Source of the DNA: Paenibacillus sp. HW567
Lineage (GTDB): Bacteria; Bacillota; Bacilli; Paenibacillales; Paenibacillaceae
Reading direction: 5' to 3'
Assembly: GCF_000374185.1 (NCBI RefSeq)
Contig: NZ_KB910518.1
Coordinates: 6,461,286 to 6,525,285, forward strand
Length of the DNA: 64,000 bases
The translations under genes were made by a program, and so were the position numbers. Shown piece by piece: positions 9,340 through 18,106 of this stretch; the stretch's first letter is position 1, and every line of letters begins with the position of its first letter. The notes under the pieces are model-generated. The model was not told where the DNA came from and ran no database searches. It saw only the letters and a list, made by a program, of their open reading frames with translations.

Positions 9340-10135
9340 GGGCCGGTCGTATGTTCTCATCCCTTATTACTTATGGATCGCGCTGTTCGTCATAGCCCCG
9401 GTGCTGCTGGTTATCTATTACTCCCTGTTTGACCTGGACGGGCATCTAACACTGGATAATTACGTGAATTTCTTTACGCCGGTGTATATGAGAATGATGC
9501 TTAATTCCTTCTGGTATGCGTTCCTGATCACTCTGTTCTCGCTGCTCGTGGCATATCCGGCGGCCTACCTGCTGACCCGGACGAAGCATAAGCAGCTTTG
9601 GCTGCTGCTGATTATTTTGCCAACGTGGATTAATCTGCTGCTGAAGACGTATGCCTTCATCGGGATCTTCGGCGCCTTCGGGCCGGTCAACAATTTCTTC
9701 GGCCTGCTCGGCATTGGGGAGCAGCAAATCCTCTTTACGGGATTCAGCTTTGTGTTTGTATCGGTGTATATTTTTATTCCGTTTATGATTCTGCCGATCT
9801 TCAGCGCCCTGGAGGAGCTGAATTTATCGCTGGTGGATGCCGCGCGCGATTTGGGCGCTTCCGGGTGGACGACGTTCCGGCGGGTGATTTTTCCGCTGAC
9901 GATTTCAGGGGTGCGTTCTGGCTGTATGGCGGTGTTCATCCCGGCGCTGTCGCTGTTTATGATTACGCGCCTCATTGCCGGCAACCGCGTTATCACGCTG
10001 GGTACGGCGATTGAGCAGCATTTCCTCGTGACGCAGGACTGGGGGATGGGCTCCACGGTGGCGGTCTTCCTGATCGTGATCATGGCGCTGTTCATGGTGC
10101 TGACGGGCGGATCGAAGAGAGGGGTGCGCCAGTGA
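9329..10135 (+). CDS. potB: Spermidine/putrescine ABC transporter permease
   Basis: About 268 residues with six membrane segments and the permease EAA loop (SLVDAARDLGASGWTTFRRVIFPLT). The frame is open upstream within potA, but the ATG at 9329 gives the expected N-terminus MKNKGRSYVLIPYYLW and overlaps the potA stop by 11 bases, which indicates translational coupling. It forms the transmembrane channel with PotC. Confidence 0.93.
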   Translation: MKNKGRSYVLIPYYLWIALFVIAPVLLVIYYSLFDLDGHLTLDNYVNFFTPVYMRMMLNSFWYAFLITLFSLLVAYPAAYLLTRTKHKQLWLLLIILPTWINLLLKTYAFIGIFGAFGPVNNFFGLLGIGEQQILFTGFSFVFVSVYIFIPFMILPIFSALEELNLSLVDAARDLGASGWTTFRRVIFPLTISGVRSGCMAVFIPALSLFMITRLIAGNRVITLGTAIEQHFLVTQDWGMGSTVAVFLIVIMALFMVLTGGSKRGVRQ

Positions 10136-10959
10136 GGAATAAAAACGGGTTCGCGAATCTCTATCTGGTGCTGGTCTTCATCGTACTGTACGTACCCATC
10201 CTGTATCTGATGTACTACTCCTTCAACAGCGGGGGTACGATGCATAAATTTGAAGGCTTCACGCTGGAGTATTACCGCGAGGTTCTTCAGGATACACGGC
10301 TGATCATTATTGTCCTGAATACGCTGGTGATTGCGCTGCTGTCTTCCGCTATTGCCACGCTGATTGCGATAATCGGGGCACTAGCCATTCAGCGCACCCG
10401 CAACCGCCGCGCCAAAAATACGCTGCTTTCGCTGAACAATGTGCTGATCGTCAGCCCGGACGTAATTATCGGGGCCTCGTTCCTGATCCTGTTCACGATT
10501 GTGGGCATCAAGCTCGGCTTCACCTCTGTACTTCTCTCGCATGTAGCGTTCAGTGTGCCGATTGCCGTGCTGATGATCCTGCCGCATCTGCAGGAGATGA
10601 GCCCGACGCTGACCGATGCTGCCCGCGACCTTGGCGCGAGCCACCGTGATGTGCTGACGAAGGTGATTCTGCCGATCATCAAGCCGGGGATCTTCAGCGG
10701 CTTCTTCATGGCCCTGACGTATTCGCTGGATGATTTTGCGGTAACCTTCTTCGTGACAGGCAACGGCTATTCCACGCTGTCGGTGGAGATTTACTCCCGG
10801 GCGCGGCAAGGGGTATCGCTGTCGATTAACGCGCTGTCAACCTTGATCTTCCTATTTACTATTCTGCTGGTGGTCGGGTATTACTTCCTGAACCGGCGCA
10901 AAAACCGTCCGGCAGCTCCGCTAGCTGAGTCCGCCGCTGAAATGGGGGTGCCTAGATGA
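10132..10959 (+). CDS. potC: Spermidine/putrescine ABC transporter permease
   Basis: A 275-residue permease with six hydrophobic segments and an EAA loop (TLTDAARDLGASHRDVLTKVILPII). The start is GTG and overlaps the potB stop as GTGA. It pairs with PotB to form the polyamine channel. Confidence 0.93.
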   Translation: MRNKNGFANLYLVLVFIVLYVPILYLMYYSFNSGGTMHKFEGFTLEYYREVLQDTRLIIIVLNTLVIALLSSAIATLIAIIGALAIQRTRNRRAKNTLLSLNNVLIVSPDVIIGASFLILFTIVGIKLGFTSVLLSHVAFSVPIAVLMILPHLQEMSPTLTDAARDLGASHRDVLTKVILPIIKPGIFSGFFMALTYSLDDFAVTFFVTGNGYSTLSVEIYSRARQGVSLSINALSTLIFLFTILLVVGYYFLNRRKNRPAAPLAESAAEMGVPR

Positions 10960-12029
10960 AGCAGCTTGTGAATGCTTTTCTGGCGATTCTCATCGTTGCC
11001 TTCGGGCTGATGTTTCTCGCTTCGCGGCTGAACTCGGCCGAGGGGTATACCGGCGGAAATACGCTGACCATCTATAACTGGGGCGACTATATTGAGCCTG
11101 AGCTGCTGAAGCAGTTCGAGAAGGAGACCGGAATTACAGTCATCTATCAGACCTTCGATTCCAATGAGGCCATGCTGACCAAGGTCGAGCAGGGGGGGAC
11201 CACCTTCGATGTTGTGGTTCCGTCTGATTACGCCATTGCCAAAATGCGGGAAGATGATTTGTTGCTGCCGCTGGATAAAAGCAAGATTCCGAACCTGTCC
11301 AATATCGACAAGCAGTTCATGGATTTGTCTTTTGATCCCGGCAATAAATACTCTGTACCTTATTTCTGGGGGACGGTCGGCATTATTTACAACCCGGAAA
11401 TGACGAAGGGCATGGACTTCAGCAGTTGGAATTCCCTGTGGGACAGCCGGCTGAAGAATAATATTTTTCTGGTGGACGGTGCCCGTGAGGTGATGGGCAT
11501 GGCACTGAACAGCCTGCACTATTCCGTCAATGACAGGAATGAGGAGCATTTGCAGGAGGCACTGGCCAAGCTGGACAAGCTGTCGCCTAACGTGAAGGCG
11601 ATTGTAGGCGATGAAATCAAGATGATGCTGGCGAATGAAGAGGCGGCGGTTGGAATCGTATGGTCGGGCGATGCCTCGGAAATTATGGATGACAACGACA
11701 AGCTGGATTACGTGGTGCCGGAGGAAGGCTCGAACAAATGGTTCGACAATATGGTCATTCCGCGCACGGCGGTTAACGTGGAAGGCGCACACAAGTTCAT
11801 TAACTTCATGCTCCGCCCCGACGTGGCAGCCAAAAATGCCGAGTACGTCGGCTACTCCACACCTAACGTTCCGGCGCTGAAGCTGCTCCCGGAAGAAATC
11901 TCCGGCGATACCCGTTTCTACCCGGCCAAGGACATCACCGACCGCCTGGAGGTCTACGACAATCTGGGCAAACGGATGCTCGCCCACTACAACGAGCTGT
12001 TCCTGAAGTTCAAGATGAACAAGAAGTGA
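10956..12029 (+). CDS. potD: Spermidine/putrescine-binding protein
   Basis: A 357-residue extracellular solute-binding protein starting within the potC stop (ATGA overlap). The mature part opens with LTIYNWGDYIEPELLKQFE, typical of PotD, and has acidic and aromatic pocket segments such as PYFWGTVGIIYNP and VGIVWSGDA. The N-terminus has one hydrophobic segment with no lipobox cysteine, so it is probably anchored by an uncleaved segment or released by signal peptidase I, unlike the lipoprotein form common in Gram-positives. Confidence 0.92.
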   Translation: MKQLVNAFLAILIVAFGLMFLASRLNSAEGYTGGNTLTIYNWGDYIEPELLKQFEKETGITVIYQTFDSNEAMLTKVEQGGTTFDVVVPSDYAIAKMREDDLLLPLDKSKIPNLSNIDKQFMDLSFDPGNKYSVPYFWGTVGIIYNPEMTKGMDFSSWNSLWDSRLKNNIFLVDGAREVMGMALNSLHYSVNDRNEEHLQEALAKLDKLSPNVKAIVGDEIKMMLANEEAAVGIVWSGDASEIMDDNDKLDYVVPEEGSNKWFDNMVIPRTAVNVEGAHKFINFMLRPDVAAKNAEYVGYSTPNVPALKLLPEEISGDTRFYPAKDITDRLEVYDNLGKRMLAHYNELFLKFKMNKK

Positions 12030-12134
12030 GGGGACAGGCTCCCGCCTGATCCGGCGGTGAAAGAGGGAAGCCGGGGAGAGTGTAAGGGGTTGAAGCGGGT
12101 GCCTGCCTGCTCCGGTGGGTCCGTGCAAATACTA

Positions 12135-12192
12135 GAATGAAGAGCGCCTGGTGCTGGTCTCCGCACTTGTGCGCTCTTTGGTATTTTCCGGG
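12135..12192 (+). terminator. Putative terminator after potABCD
   Basis: AAGAGCGC and GCGCTCTT pair across about 24 bases, followed by the modestly T-rich TTGGTATTTT. This ends the pot operon. Confidence 0.65.
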
Positions 12193-12367
12193 AATCTTGT
12201 AGGTTGAGTTTGGGCAACCTGTGCGGATTAACAAAAATACTCCAAAACCCGCGGGCCAGCTCGTAGCGGACAATCCTTTGCTGCTGCTGGGCGTCTGCGG
12301 CGGGGAGCAGCCAGCCTTTTTCCGTCAGACCGCGAAGGAGGCGGATTGCTCGTCTTTCCCGAAAAAA

Positions 12368-12415
12368 ATAGAAAACGCCCCGGCTTCCCTCTCCGGGGGG
12401 CAACCGGGACGTTCT
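12368..12415 (-). terminator. Terminator of the methyltransferase gene
   Basis: On the minus strand AACGTCCCGG pairs with CCGGGGCGTT (one mismatch), followed by TTCTATTTTTTTC. Confidence 0.75.
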
Positions 12416-12445
12416 TCGTCTGGCTGTTTTTAGTATAGCCAATGG

Positions 12446-13270
12446 TTACTTAACACCAATTCTCATCCGGTAGCTGATCACCACCGGCAGGGTCCGGCCT
12501 TGAAAGAACCGTTCAACATCTGCCGTAAATCCGGCAATGTCCTGTTCCAGCGCGGCGGGAGCGAGCTTCAGCACGCTCTGGATTCCGCCTTGGCTGAGCA
12601 TCAGTCCGACATAACGCTGCGCGTCGCAGCTCTCCGTATGATGAAACACAATTTCCCGCGCGTAAGAGAATAATCCGCTCGCCTTTATTCTGGATAAATG
12701 CCCTTCTTTGTCCCATTTGTAAGCTTGCTCGGAGGCAGGCTGAAGCTCAGCAAGCAGATCATCTGCGGCCGCGATCAGCCTATTGTAGCGGGCTTCAATG
12801 TCCGGCTGCAGCATCAGCGGCCAGTCGCAATCATAGGCGGCGAATACTCCGCCAGGGCGCAGGCAGCGGAATATTTCCTGCAGCGTACTGACCGGGTCCA
12901 TCCAGTGGAAGGACTGCGAGCAGGTGACAATGTCCACGCTGCGCTCTGCAAAAGGAAGCTGGTTCGAATACCCCTGCATAAAGGACAGCGATTGCCCCGA
13001 ATTCTCCAGAAGACGCAGCTTATCGAGCGCTTTGCCCAGCATATCGGGGTTAGGCTCAACTCCGGTTACAGCATCCGCGGCATCTTTCCACAAAAAGGTG
13101 GAGAGGCCGGTTCCACAGCCTACATCGGCAACGAGGGAAGGCCTGCGGCCCAGATATGTGGTCAGCAGTTCAATGACCATCCGCGGAGCCTCGGGCCGGT
13201 AACGGTCGTATTCATCCTGGTAGCCCAAAAAACGTTCAATATTCGGCTTGCTGTTACCGTTTGGAATCAT
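12446..13270 (-). CDS. Class I SAM-dependent methyltransferase
   Basis: A 274-residue protein with the SAM-binding motif VADVGCGTGLST near residue 50, the acidic post-I residue VTGVEPNPDML, and motif-IV-like CSQSFHWMDP. The Methyltransf_11 type acts on small molecules, lipids or quinones. GAGGAGG precedes the ATG. It lies near mqnD but is separated by a terminator and an intergenic gap, so a role in menaquinone methylation is possible but unsupported. Confidence 0.88.
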   Translation of the reverse strand: MIPNGNSKPNIERFLGYQDEYDRYRPEAPRMVIELLTTYLGRRPSLVADVGCGTGLSTFLWKDAADAVTGVEPNPDMLGKALDKLRLLENSGQSLSFMQGYSNQLPFAERSVDIVTCSQSFHWMDPVSTLQEIFRCLRPGGVFAAYDCDWPLMLQPDIEARYNRLIAAADDLLAELQPASEQAYKWDKEGHLSRIKASGLFSYAREIVFHHTESCDAQRYVGLMLSQGGIQSVLKLAPAALEQDIAGFTADVERFFQGRTLPVVISYRMRIGVK

Positions 13271-13348
13271 AACACATCCTCCTCACGAGTATTAGTCTGC
13301 TTACTATAGTTTCATAACGTTGAGCTGTGAGATTTACTGTAAAAGAAT

Positions 13349-13386
13349 CCGGCTCCCGGATTGGCTGCAGCTTGTCTAGGAGCCGG
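13349..13386 (-). terminator. Terminator after mqnD
   Basis: CCGGCTCC at 13349-13356 pairs with GGAGCCGG at 13379-13386. On the minus strand it is followed by ATTCTTTTAC. Confidence 0.65.
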
Positions 13387-13410
13387 TGAGTTTCGAATTG
13401 GCTTACAGCG

Positions 13411-14262
13411 CTACCGCAGCAGCGCCGGATCAATAGGTGGAACAAGGCCTTCAGCGGCGGCCCGGTTCAGGAGGGCCGAGATGGCGGCATAGCCGTCCTC
13501 GCCCAGATTCATCGAGAATTCATTGACGTACAGATCAATGTGCGATTTGGCAACCTCCGGCGACAGCTCCTGGGCGTGGTCCAGCACATATTCCCGCGAA
13601 TCCTGCGGGTGATCCCAGGCATATTGGAGCGAGCTGCGAATCCAGCCGGATATAGCCTCATGGTCGAGATCGCGGCGGGCGATAATTGCCCCGAGAGGTA
13701 TCGGCAGCCCGGTGTCGCTCTCCCACCAACTGCCCAGATCGGTCAGCAGGTTAAGGCCGTAGGACGGATAGGTGAAGCGGGCTTCATGAATGACCAGCCC
13801 GGCATCAATCTGCCCGTCGCGTACCGCAGGCATGATCTCATCGAAGGGCAGGACGACGATTTCGGCCGGGCCGCCAGGCACCTGCTGCGCCGCCCATAGG
13901 CGGAACAGCAGATACGCGGTGGAGCGCTCGCTGGGAACGGCAATCCGCCGCCCGGACAGCTCACCCGGATGCTTGATTTCGCCTGCCCCCTTGCGGGTCA
14001 GCACAAGCGGGCCGCAGCCCCGGCCAAGCGCGCCGCCGCAAGGCAGAAGCTTGTACCGCTGGAGCACCCAGGGGAGAGCGGCGTAGGAGATTTTGAGCAC
14101 CTCGGGTCCGGCGCCGTCTGCGGCCAGGCCATTGGTTATATCAATGTCGGCAAAGGTCACATTCAGCTTGGGCGCGTCCGGCACAAGGCCGTGAGCCCAG
14201 GCATGGAATATAAATGTATCGTTCGGACAAGGGGAAAAGGCAATGTTCAGCCCTGTTGTCAT
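13411..14262 (-). CDS. mqnD: 1,4-dihydroxy-6-naphthoate synthase
   Basis: A 283-residue enzyme of the futalosine pathway that converts cyclic dehypoxanthine futalosine to 1,4-dihydroxy-6-naphthoate for menaquinone. The N-terminal SPCPNDTFIFHAWAHG is diagnostic of MqnD, and the rest follows a periplasmic-binding-protein-like fold. Its ATG overlaps the mqnB stop (TAATG), so the two are translated from one message. The other pathway genes (mqnA, mqnC and others) are not in the window. Confidence 0.93.
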   Translation of the reverse strand: MTTGLNIAFSPCPNDTFIFHAWAHGLVPDAPKLNVTFADIDITNGLAADGAGPEVLKISYAALPWVLQRYKLLPCGGALGRGCGPLVLTRKGAGEIKHPGELSGRRIAVPSERSTAYLLFRLWAAQQVPGGPAEIVVLPFDEIMPAVRDGQIDAGLVIHEARFTYPSYGLNLLTDLGSWWESDTGLPIPLGAIIARRDLDHEAISGWIRSSLQYAWDHPQDSREYVLDHAQELSPEVAKSHIDLYVNEFSMNLGEDGYAAISALLNRAAAEGLVPPIDPALLR

Positions 14263-14963
14263 TACAGCACCTCCTGAAGTATAGCGGCCGCCGCCGCGAG
14301 CATGTCCAAGGCTTCATTGATCTTCCACGCAGCCCGGTCGCGCGGGCCGACCGGGTTCGAGATCGCGCGCAGCTCCAGCGCCGCGATCCCCAGCGCATGG
14401 GCGGCCACGGCAACCCCGTGGCCTTCCATCGCCTCCGCCGCCGCCTCCGGGTGGCGGGCGGCGAGAGCGGCGGCCGTCCCGGCGGTGCCGGTCGCCGTCG
14501 ACACGGTAAGCACGGGGCCCGTGCTTACCGCAAGCCCGGCCGCTGCGAGCGCGGCCGCAAGGGCCTGTACCGTGCCGCGCTCCGCCGGCACGGACACGCT
14601 GCCGAAGCCGAGCTCGGCAGCGCTGCGGAAGCCCTCCGGCGTCTCTGCGCCGAGGGCCGCGTCAATCATCTCGCTGGCGACGACCAGCGAGCCTACGGGC
14701 GCGCGGCCCGGGAAGCCGCCGCCGATCCCGGCGCTGATGACGCAGCCGTAGGAGCCGGCTGCGAGAGCGGCTGCGGTTCCTGCCGCCGCTGCGGCGGTGC
14801 CGGCGCCCGCCGCAATGACGTGGAACCTGCTGCTGCCCTCCAGGCCGCGCAGGACCGCGTCCCGCTCCGCTGCGACAGCCGTCACGATCAGGATGTGCGG
14901 CTTCGGAGGCATATCCCCCGCTTCAGCTCGCGCACCTGGAGCTTGTCTATTAAATGCTTCCAT
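14262..14963 (-). CDS. mqnB: Futalosine hydrolase
   Basis: A 233-residue nucleoside-phosphorylase-fold enzyme that releases hypoxanthine from futalosine. The ILIVTAVAAERDAVL N-terminus, GIGGGFPGRAPVGSLVVASEMIDAALGAET and EAMEGHGVAVAAHALGI mark the family. AGGAGG precedes the ATG. The gene is very G+C-rich (about 70 percent by eye) and extremely alanine-rich compared with its neighbours. Pairing with mqnD supports the assignment. Confidence 0.92.
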   Translation of the reverse strand: MEAFNRQAPGARAEAGDMPPKPHILIVTAVAAERDAVLRGLEGSSRFHVIAAGAGTAAAAAGTAAALAAGSYGCVISAGIGGGFPGRAPVGSLVVASEMIDAALGAETPEGFRSAAELGFGSVSVPAERGTVQALAAALAAAGLAVSTGPVLTVSTATGTAGTAAALAARHPEAAAEAMEGHGVAVAAHALGIAALELRAISNPVGPRDRAAWKINEALDMLAAAAAILQEVL

Positions 14964-15135
14964 ATTCAGCCTCCTTCTATATAAATGTGCTCAAGTACAT
15001 CTATCCTTGGTTTGTACGAAGATTTTTCGTTTTCGGTGTAATAATATCAAACTCAGACTAATGAGAGCCTGCAATGCTTTTATGTAGACTTACATAAGAT
15101 TGAGTACGTACGGGTAGCGGGGAAATCAATCTAAT

Positions 15136-15644
15136 GCACAACATGCAGCAGAAAAACCCCAGCAACCCCCCAAAAAAACAATCTGCTGCAGATCATACAG
15201 TAGAATTAACGGATCATCGCGGAAAGGAAGGTTTTCGCGAACTTTGATTGTACAAAGTGCAACAGGCCAGCATTTTGCCCATTATTGAATGAATTCTGCT
15301 GCACAACATGCAGCAGAAAAGCCCCACTAACCCCCAAAAAAGCAATCTACTGCAGATCATACAATAGAATTACCGGATCAGCGCGGAAAGGAAGGATTTC
15401 GCTAACTTTGATTGTACAAAGTGCAGTAGGCCAGCATTTTGCCCATTATTGAATGAATTCTGCTGCAAAACATGCAGCAGATAAGCCCCAACAACCCCCA
15501 AAAAAGCAATCTGCTGCAGATCATACAATAGAATTAACGGATCATCGCGGAAAGGAAGGTTTTCTCGAACTTTGATTGTACAAAGTGCAATAGGCCAGCA
15601 TTTTGCCCTTCGTTGAATGAATTCTGCTGCACAACATGCAGCAG
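15136..15644. repeat. Tandem repeat, three full units of 164-165 bp plus a partial fourth
   Basis: Units begin at 15136, 15301 and 15465, and a partial fourth begins at 15629, so the periods are 165, 164 and 164. Each unit starts with GCACAACATGCAGCAG or a close variant, which with the preceding CTGCT forms an 8-bp stem with a 5-base loop. Each also contains two related palindromic elements (near CTGCTGCAGATC and TTGTACAAAGTGCAA). Copies differ by a few scattered substitutions. No ORF is supported. Confidence 0.88.
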
Positions 15645-15886
15645 ATCCGCCGCTATCGCCCTGAAGCCGGACGACAGCTTCATGGACAGTCCGTTCCGCT
15701 TACCAAGAGGTCGGCGTGGTCAGACCTTCATTTGGTACTGGTTATTGTTAAGCCCGCACGTTCCCCAGGCTTCGTATCTTGTAATTCCAAGGAAAAGGAT
15801 ACGCCGTTTTAGAAGTCAGGTCAAACGGAGAAACGAAAGCCTCCTCTTTTGGAGGACGGTAAAGTTGTTTAATTTTGAAGCAGGTG
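15645..15886. other. Unassigned stretch before the mhqR promoter
   Basis: About 240 bases between the tandem array and the mhqR promoter. Short open frames exist but none has a ribosome-binding site or a recognisable product. It may be degenerate coding DNA. CCTCCTCTTTTGGAGG near 15840 can form a small hairpin. Confidence 0.4.
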
Positions 15887-15915
15887 TTGACAATGAATAT
15901 AGAATGGATTATATT
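15887..15915 (+). promoter_or_regulatory. Sigma-A-type promoter of mhqR
   Basis: TTGACA at 15887-15892, a 17-base spacer, then TATATT at 15910-15915. The palindromic operator begins at the next base, so a bound repressor would block the polymerase. Confidence 0.85.
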
Positions 15916-15949
15916 TATCTTAACTTAAAGATAATTAACTTAAAGATAA
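15916..15949 (+). promoter_or_regulatory. MhqR-type operator upstream of mhqR
   Basis: TATCTTAACTTAAAGATA (15916-15933) is an 18-bp near-palindrome with 7 of 8 arm positions matching. The 15-base TTAACTTAAAGATAA within it is repeated exactly at 15935-15949. It matches the perfect palindrome in front of the doxX gene at 16607-16624, which points to autoregulation. Confidence 0.8.
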
Positions 15950-15976
15950 ATGCAGAACGCACTGGAGGTGAGCAGG

Positions 15977-16450
15977 ATGAGCGAATATAACGAGACGGCA
16001 AGCAAGGCTGCCGGAAGCCAGGCGGATGAGGAACAGGCAGCATCGCTGAAATTGTTCGTGGTTTTGTCCAAGGCATACCGGAGCTTGATGGATCAGGCGG
16101 TGAAGGATATGAAGAGTCATGGGCTCGCTTCGGCTGAATTTATGGTGCTGGAGGTGCTCTACCATAGGAACCGGATTCCGCTGCAGCAGATCGGCGGGAA
16201 GATTCTTGTTACCAGCGGGAGCATCACCTACAACATCGACAAGCTGGAGAAGAGAGGGCTGCTGAGACGCGTTCCATGCAACGAAGACCGCCGGGTAACC
16301 TATGCGGAGATCACGGAAGCGGGCCGCGAGCTGTTCGATGATATTTTCCCCCGTCATGCAGGCTCCATTCATAGTTTGATGGGCGGTTTGAATAAGGAAG
16401 AGAAAAGCCAGGCGATTGAATTGCTGAAGAAGCTGGGTAAAGGCGTGTAG
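15977..16450 (+). CDS. mhqR: MarR-family repressor, MhqR-like
   Basis: A 157-residue MarR protein. The winged helix (about residues 40-115) includes LQQIGGKILVTSGSITYNIDKLEKRGLL and the wing DRRVTYAEIT. I chose the ATG at 15977 because GGAGGTG lies seven bases before it; an earlier in-frame ATG at 15950 lacks a ribosome-binding site. In B. subtilis, MhqR represses the mhqNOD and azoreductase genes and is inactivated by quinones. The DoxX, dioxygenase and hydrolase genes that follow are homologous to MhqP, MhqO and MhqD, which supports the name. Confidence 0.88.
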   Translation: MSEYNETASKAAGSQADEEQAASLKLFVVLSKAYRSLMDQAVKDMKSHGLASAEFMVLEVLYHRNRIPLQQIGGKILVTSGSITYNIDKLEKRGLLRRVPCNEDRRVTYAEITEAGRELFDDIFPRHAGSIHSLMGGLNKEEKSQAIELLKKLGKGV

Positions 16451-16606
16451 AATAAGGCTTCCCGCAAGGTCAGAAGCAGTGCAGCGGGGAGCCGGGCTGG
16501 AGTCCAATGTATGTAAGCAGGAGATCGGAGCTGGAGGCGGGCACTCAAGCTTTCGCATGGAGAGTGGCAGGCAAATCACAGGAAGTCCCAAAATTTTTTT
16601 GCTAAA

Positions 16607-16624
16607 TATCTTAACCTTAAGATA
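16607..16624 (+). promoter_or_regulatory. MhqR-type operator upstream of the doxX/mhqO/mhqD genes
   Basis: TATCTTAACCTTAAGATA is a perfect 8-2-8 palindrome. TTTGCT (16598) and GATAAT (16621) spaced by 17 bases could be the promoter it covers. The sequence matches the operator in front of mhqR. Confidence 0.82.
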
Positions 16625-16655
16625 ATTAAAATGAAGAGAATGGAGAGTGTTCATA

Positions 16656-17057
16656 ATGGTTAGTGTAGGATTGTTATTGATGAGATTGTTTATCGGGGTT
16701 GCATTCATCGGGCATGGTTCACAGAAGCTGTTCGGCTGGTTCGGGGGTTACGGTCCGAAGGGAACCGGCGGCTGGATGGAATCTATCGGCATCAAACCGG
16801 GCGTATTCATGGCAGTGCTGGCAGGACTGATGGAGCTTATTGGAGGCCTGCTGTTCGCAGCCGGGCTGCTGACACCGCTGGCGGCTGTATTGATTGCCGG
16901 AGCCATGCTTGGCGCTATCGTCAAGGTGCATGCTCCCAACGGATTTTGGTCCACAGCTAACGGAATGGAGTTCCCGCTGACGCTGCTGGTAGTTGCTGTA
17001 GGCGTGGCAATTGCCGGTCCGGGTTCGATATCGCTCGATGCACTCTTTTTCAACTGA
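16656..17057 (+). CDS. DoxX-family membrane protein, MhqP-like
   Basis: A 133-residue protein with four hydrophobic segments and the DoxX motif LLLMRLFIGVAFIGHGSQKLFGWFGGYG. The ATG at 16656 follows ATGGAGAG; a GTG nine bases upstream is less likely. DoxX proteins sit in the membrane and are linked to quinone and thiol redox stress. It lies directly downstream of the MhqR-type operator. Confidence 0.9.
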   Translation: MVSVGLLLMRLFIGVAFIGHGSQKLFGWFGGYGPKGTGGWMESIGIKPGVFMAVLAGLMELIGGLLFAAGLLTPLAAVLIAGAMLGAIVKVHAPNGFWSTANGMEFPLTLLVVAVGVAIAGPGSISLDALFFN

Positions 17058-17155
17058 TCAGGTAATGCTCATAGCTTCGGCTAATATATAGAAAAATTGT
17101 TCCGGTTCGTATCTCAAGCGGCAAGCTGCCGCATCACACTTAGGAGGTTATACCA

Positions 17156-18106
17156 ATGACTATGCAAACTCAAGGGATTCATCATATTACCGCTTTTGTT
17201 GGAGATGTGCAGCGCAATGCGGATTTCTATGCCGGAATTCTCGGGCTGCGGCTCGTGAAAAAAACAATAAATTTCGACGCCCCGGAGGTCTACCATCTTT
17301 ATTTTGGAAATGAGCAGGGTGCGCCGGGAACGATCATTACCTTCTTCCCATTTGCGGCAGGACGCAAAGGCCGTATCGGGGGCGGTCAGGTTGGCGTAAC
17401 CACCTATGCGGTGCCGGTTGGCTCTATGGGATTCTGGGAGCAGCGGCTTGCCGCTTACCAAATTCCGGTTACCCATGTAAGCCGGATTGGAGAAAACTAT
17501 CTTTCGTTCGCTGATTTCGACGGGCTGCGGATTGAGCTTGTGGAACGTGCAGAAGGTCCAATGAGCACATGGTCCTTCGGGGGCGTTACGGCTGAGCATG
17601 CCATCAAAGGCTTCGGCGGTGCCGTTCTCTACAGCACAGCGCCGGACAAAACAGCGGATACCCTGTCCCGCACACTGGGCCTCAAACGCATTGCTGAAGG
17701 TGACGGTTATATCCGCTACAGATCCACTAGTGATGTAGGCAATATCATTGACCTGAAGGCAACGCCGGTTCCGCATGGTGCCGGAGGCTCGGGCACCGTC
17801 CACCACATTGCTTGGCGGGCCAAAGACGATGCCGAGCACCAGGATTGGGGCCGCCGCGTCCAGAGTCACGGCTATCAGCCGACTCCGGTTCAGGACCGCC
17901 AATACTTCAACGCGATTTACTTCCGGGAAGAAGGCGGAATTCTCTTCGAGATTGCAACCGATCCTCCAGGCTTTGCCCGTGATGAAGCTCCGGATGCCCT
18001 GGGTCAAAAGCTGATGCTTCCGACCTGGTTCGAGCCGCACCGTGCGTTGATTGAAGAGAATCTGACTCCATTTGAAATTCGTGAAATCGAGGTGAAGCAG
18101 GGATGA
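17156..18106 (+). CDS. mhqO: VOC-family ring-cleaving dioxygenase, MhqO-like
   Basis: A 316-residue protein of two vicinal-oxygen-chelate modules (about residues 5-135 and 150-280). Metal ligands are suggested by GIHHITAF, the glutamate in LRIELVE, TVHHIAWR and GILFEIATDPPGF. In B. subtilis the MhqO family opens hydroquinone-type rings during quinone detoxification. AGGAGG precedes the ATG. It overlaps mhqD by four bases (ATGA). Confidence 0.9.
   Translation: MTMQTQGIHHITAFVGDVQRNADFYAGILGLRLVKKTINFDAPEVYHLYFGNEQGAPGTIITFFPFAAGRKGRIGGGQVGVTTYAVPVGSMGFWEQRLAAYQIPVTHVSRIGENYLSFADFDGLRIELVERAEGPMSTWSFGGVTAEHAIKGFGGAVLYSTAPDKTADTLSRTLGLKRIAEGDGYIRYRSTSDVGNIIDLKATPVPHGAGGSGTVHHIAWRAKDDAEHQDWGRRVQSHGYQPTPVQDRQYFNAIYFREEGGILFEIATDPPGFARDEAPDALGQKLMLPTWFEPHRALIEENLTPFEIREIEVKQG

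Larger units (their letters stand above)
12030..12445. other. Intergenic region between potD and the methyltransferase
   Basis: About 415 bases between two convergent genes. It holds a terminator for each strand (12135-12192 and 12368-12415). Otherwise I see no gene. Confidence 0.6.

Noticed and set aside
10881..12128. 415-codon minus-strand open frame over potD
   Set aside because: It is antisense to a well-supported binding-protein gene and has no family features.
15136..15644. CRISPR array
   Set aside because: The repeat unit is 164-165 bp and the whole unit is repeated; there are no unique spacers and no cas genes.
15613..15990. 125-codon open frame across the end of the tandem repeat and the mhqR promoter
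   Set aside because: It runs through the repeat, the promoter and the operator, with no ribosome-binding site.
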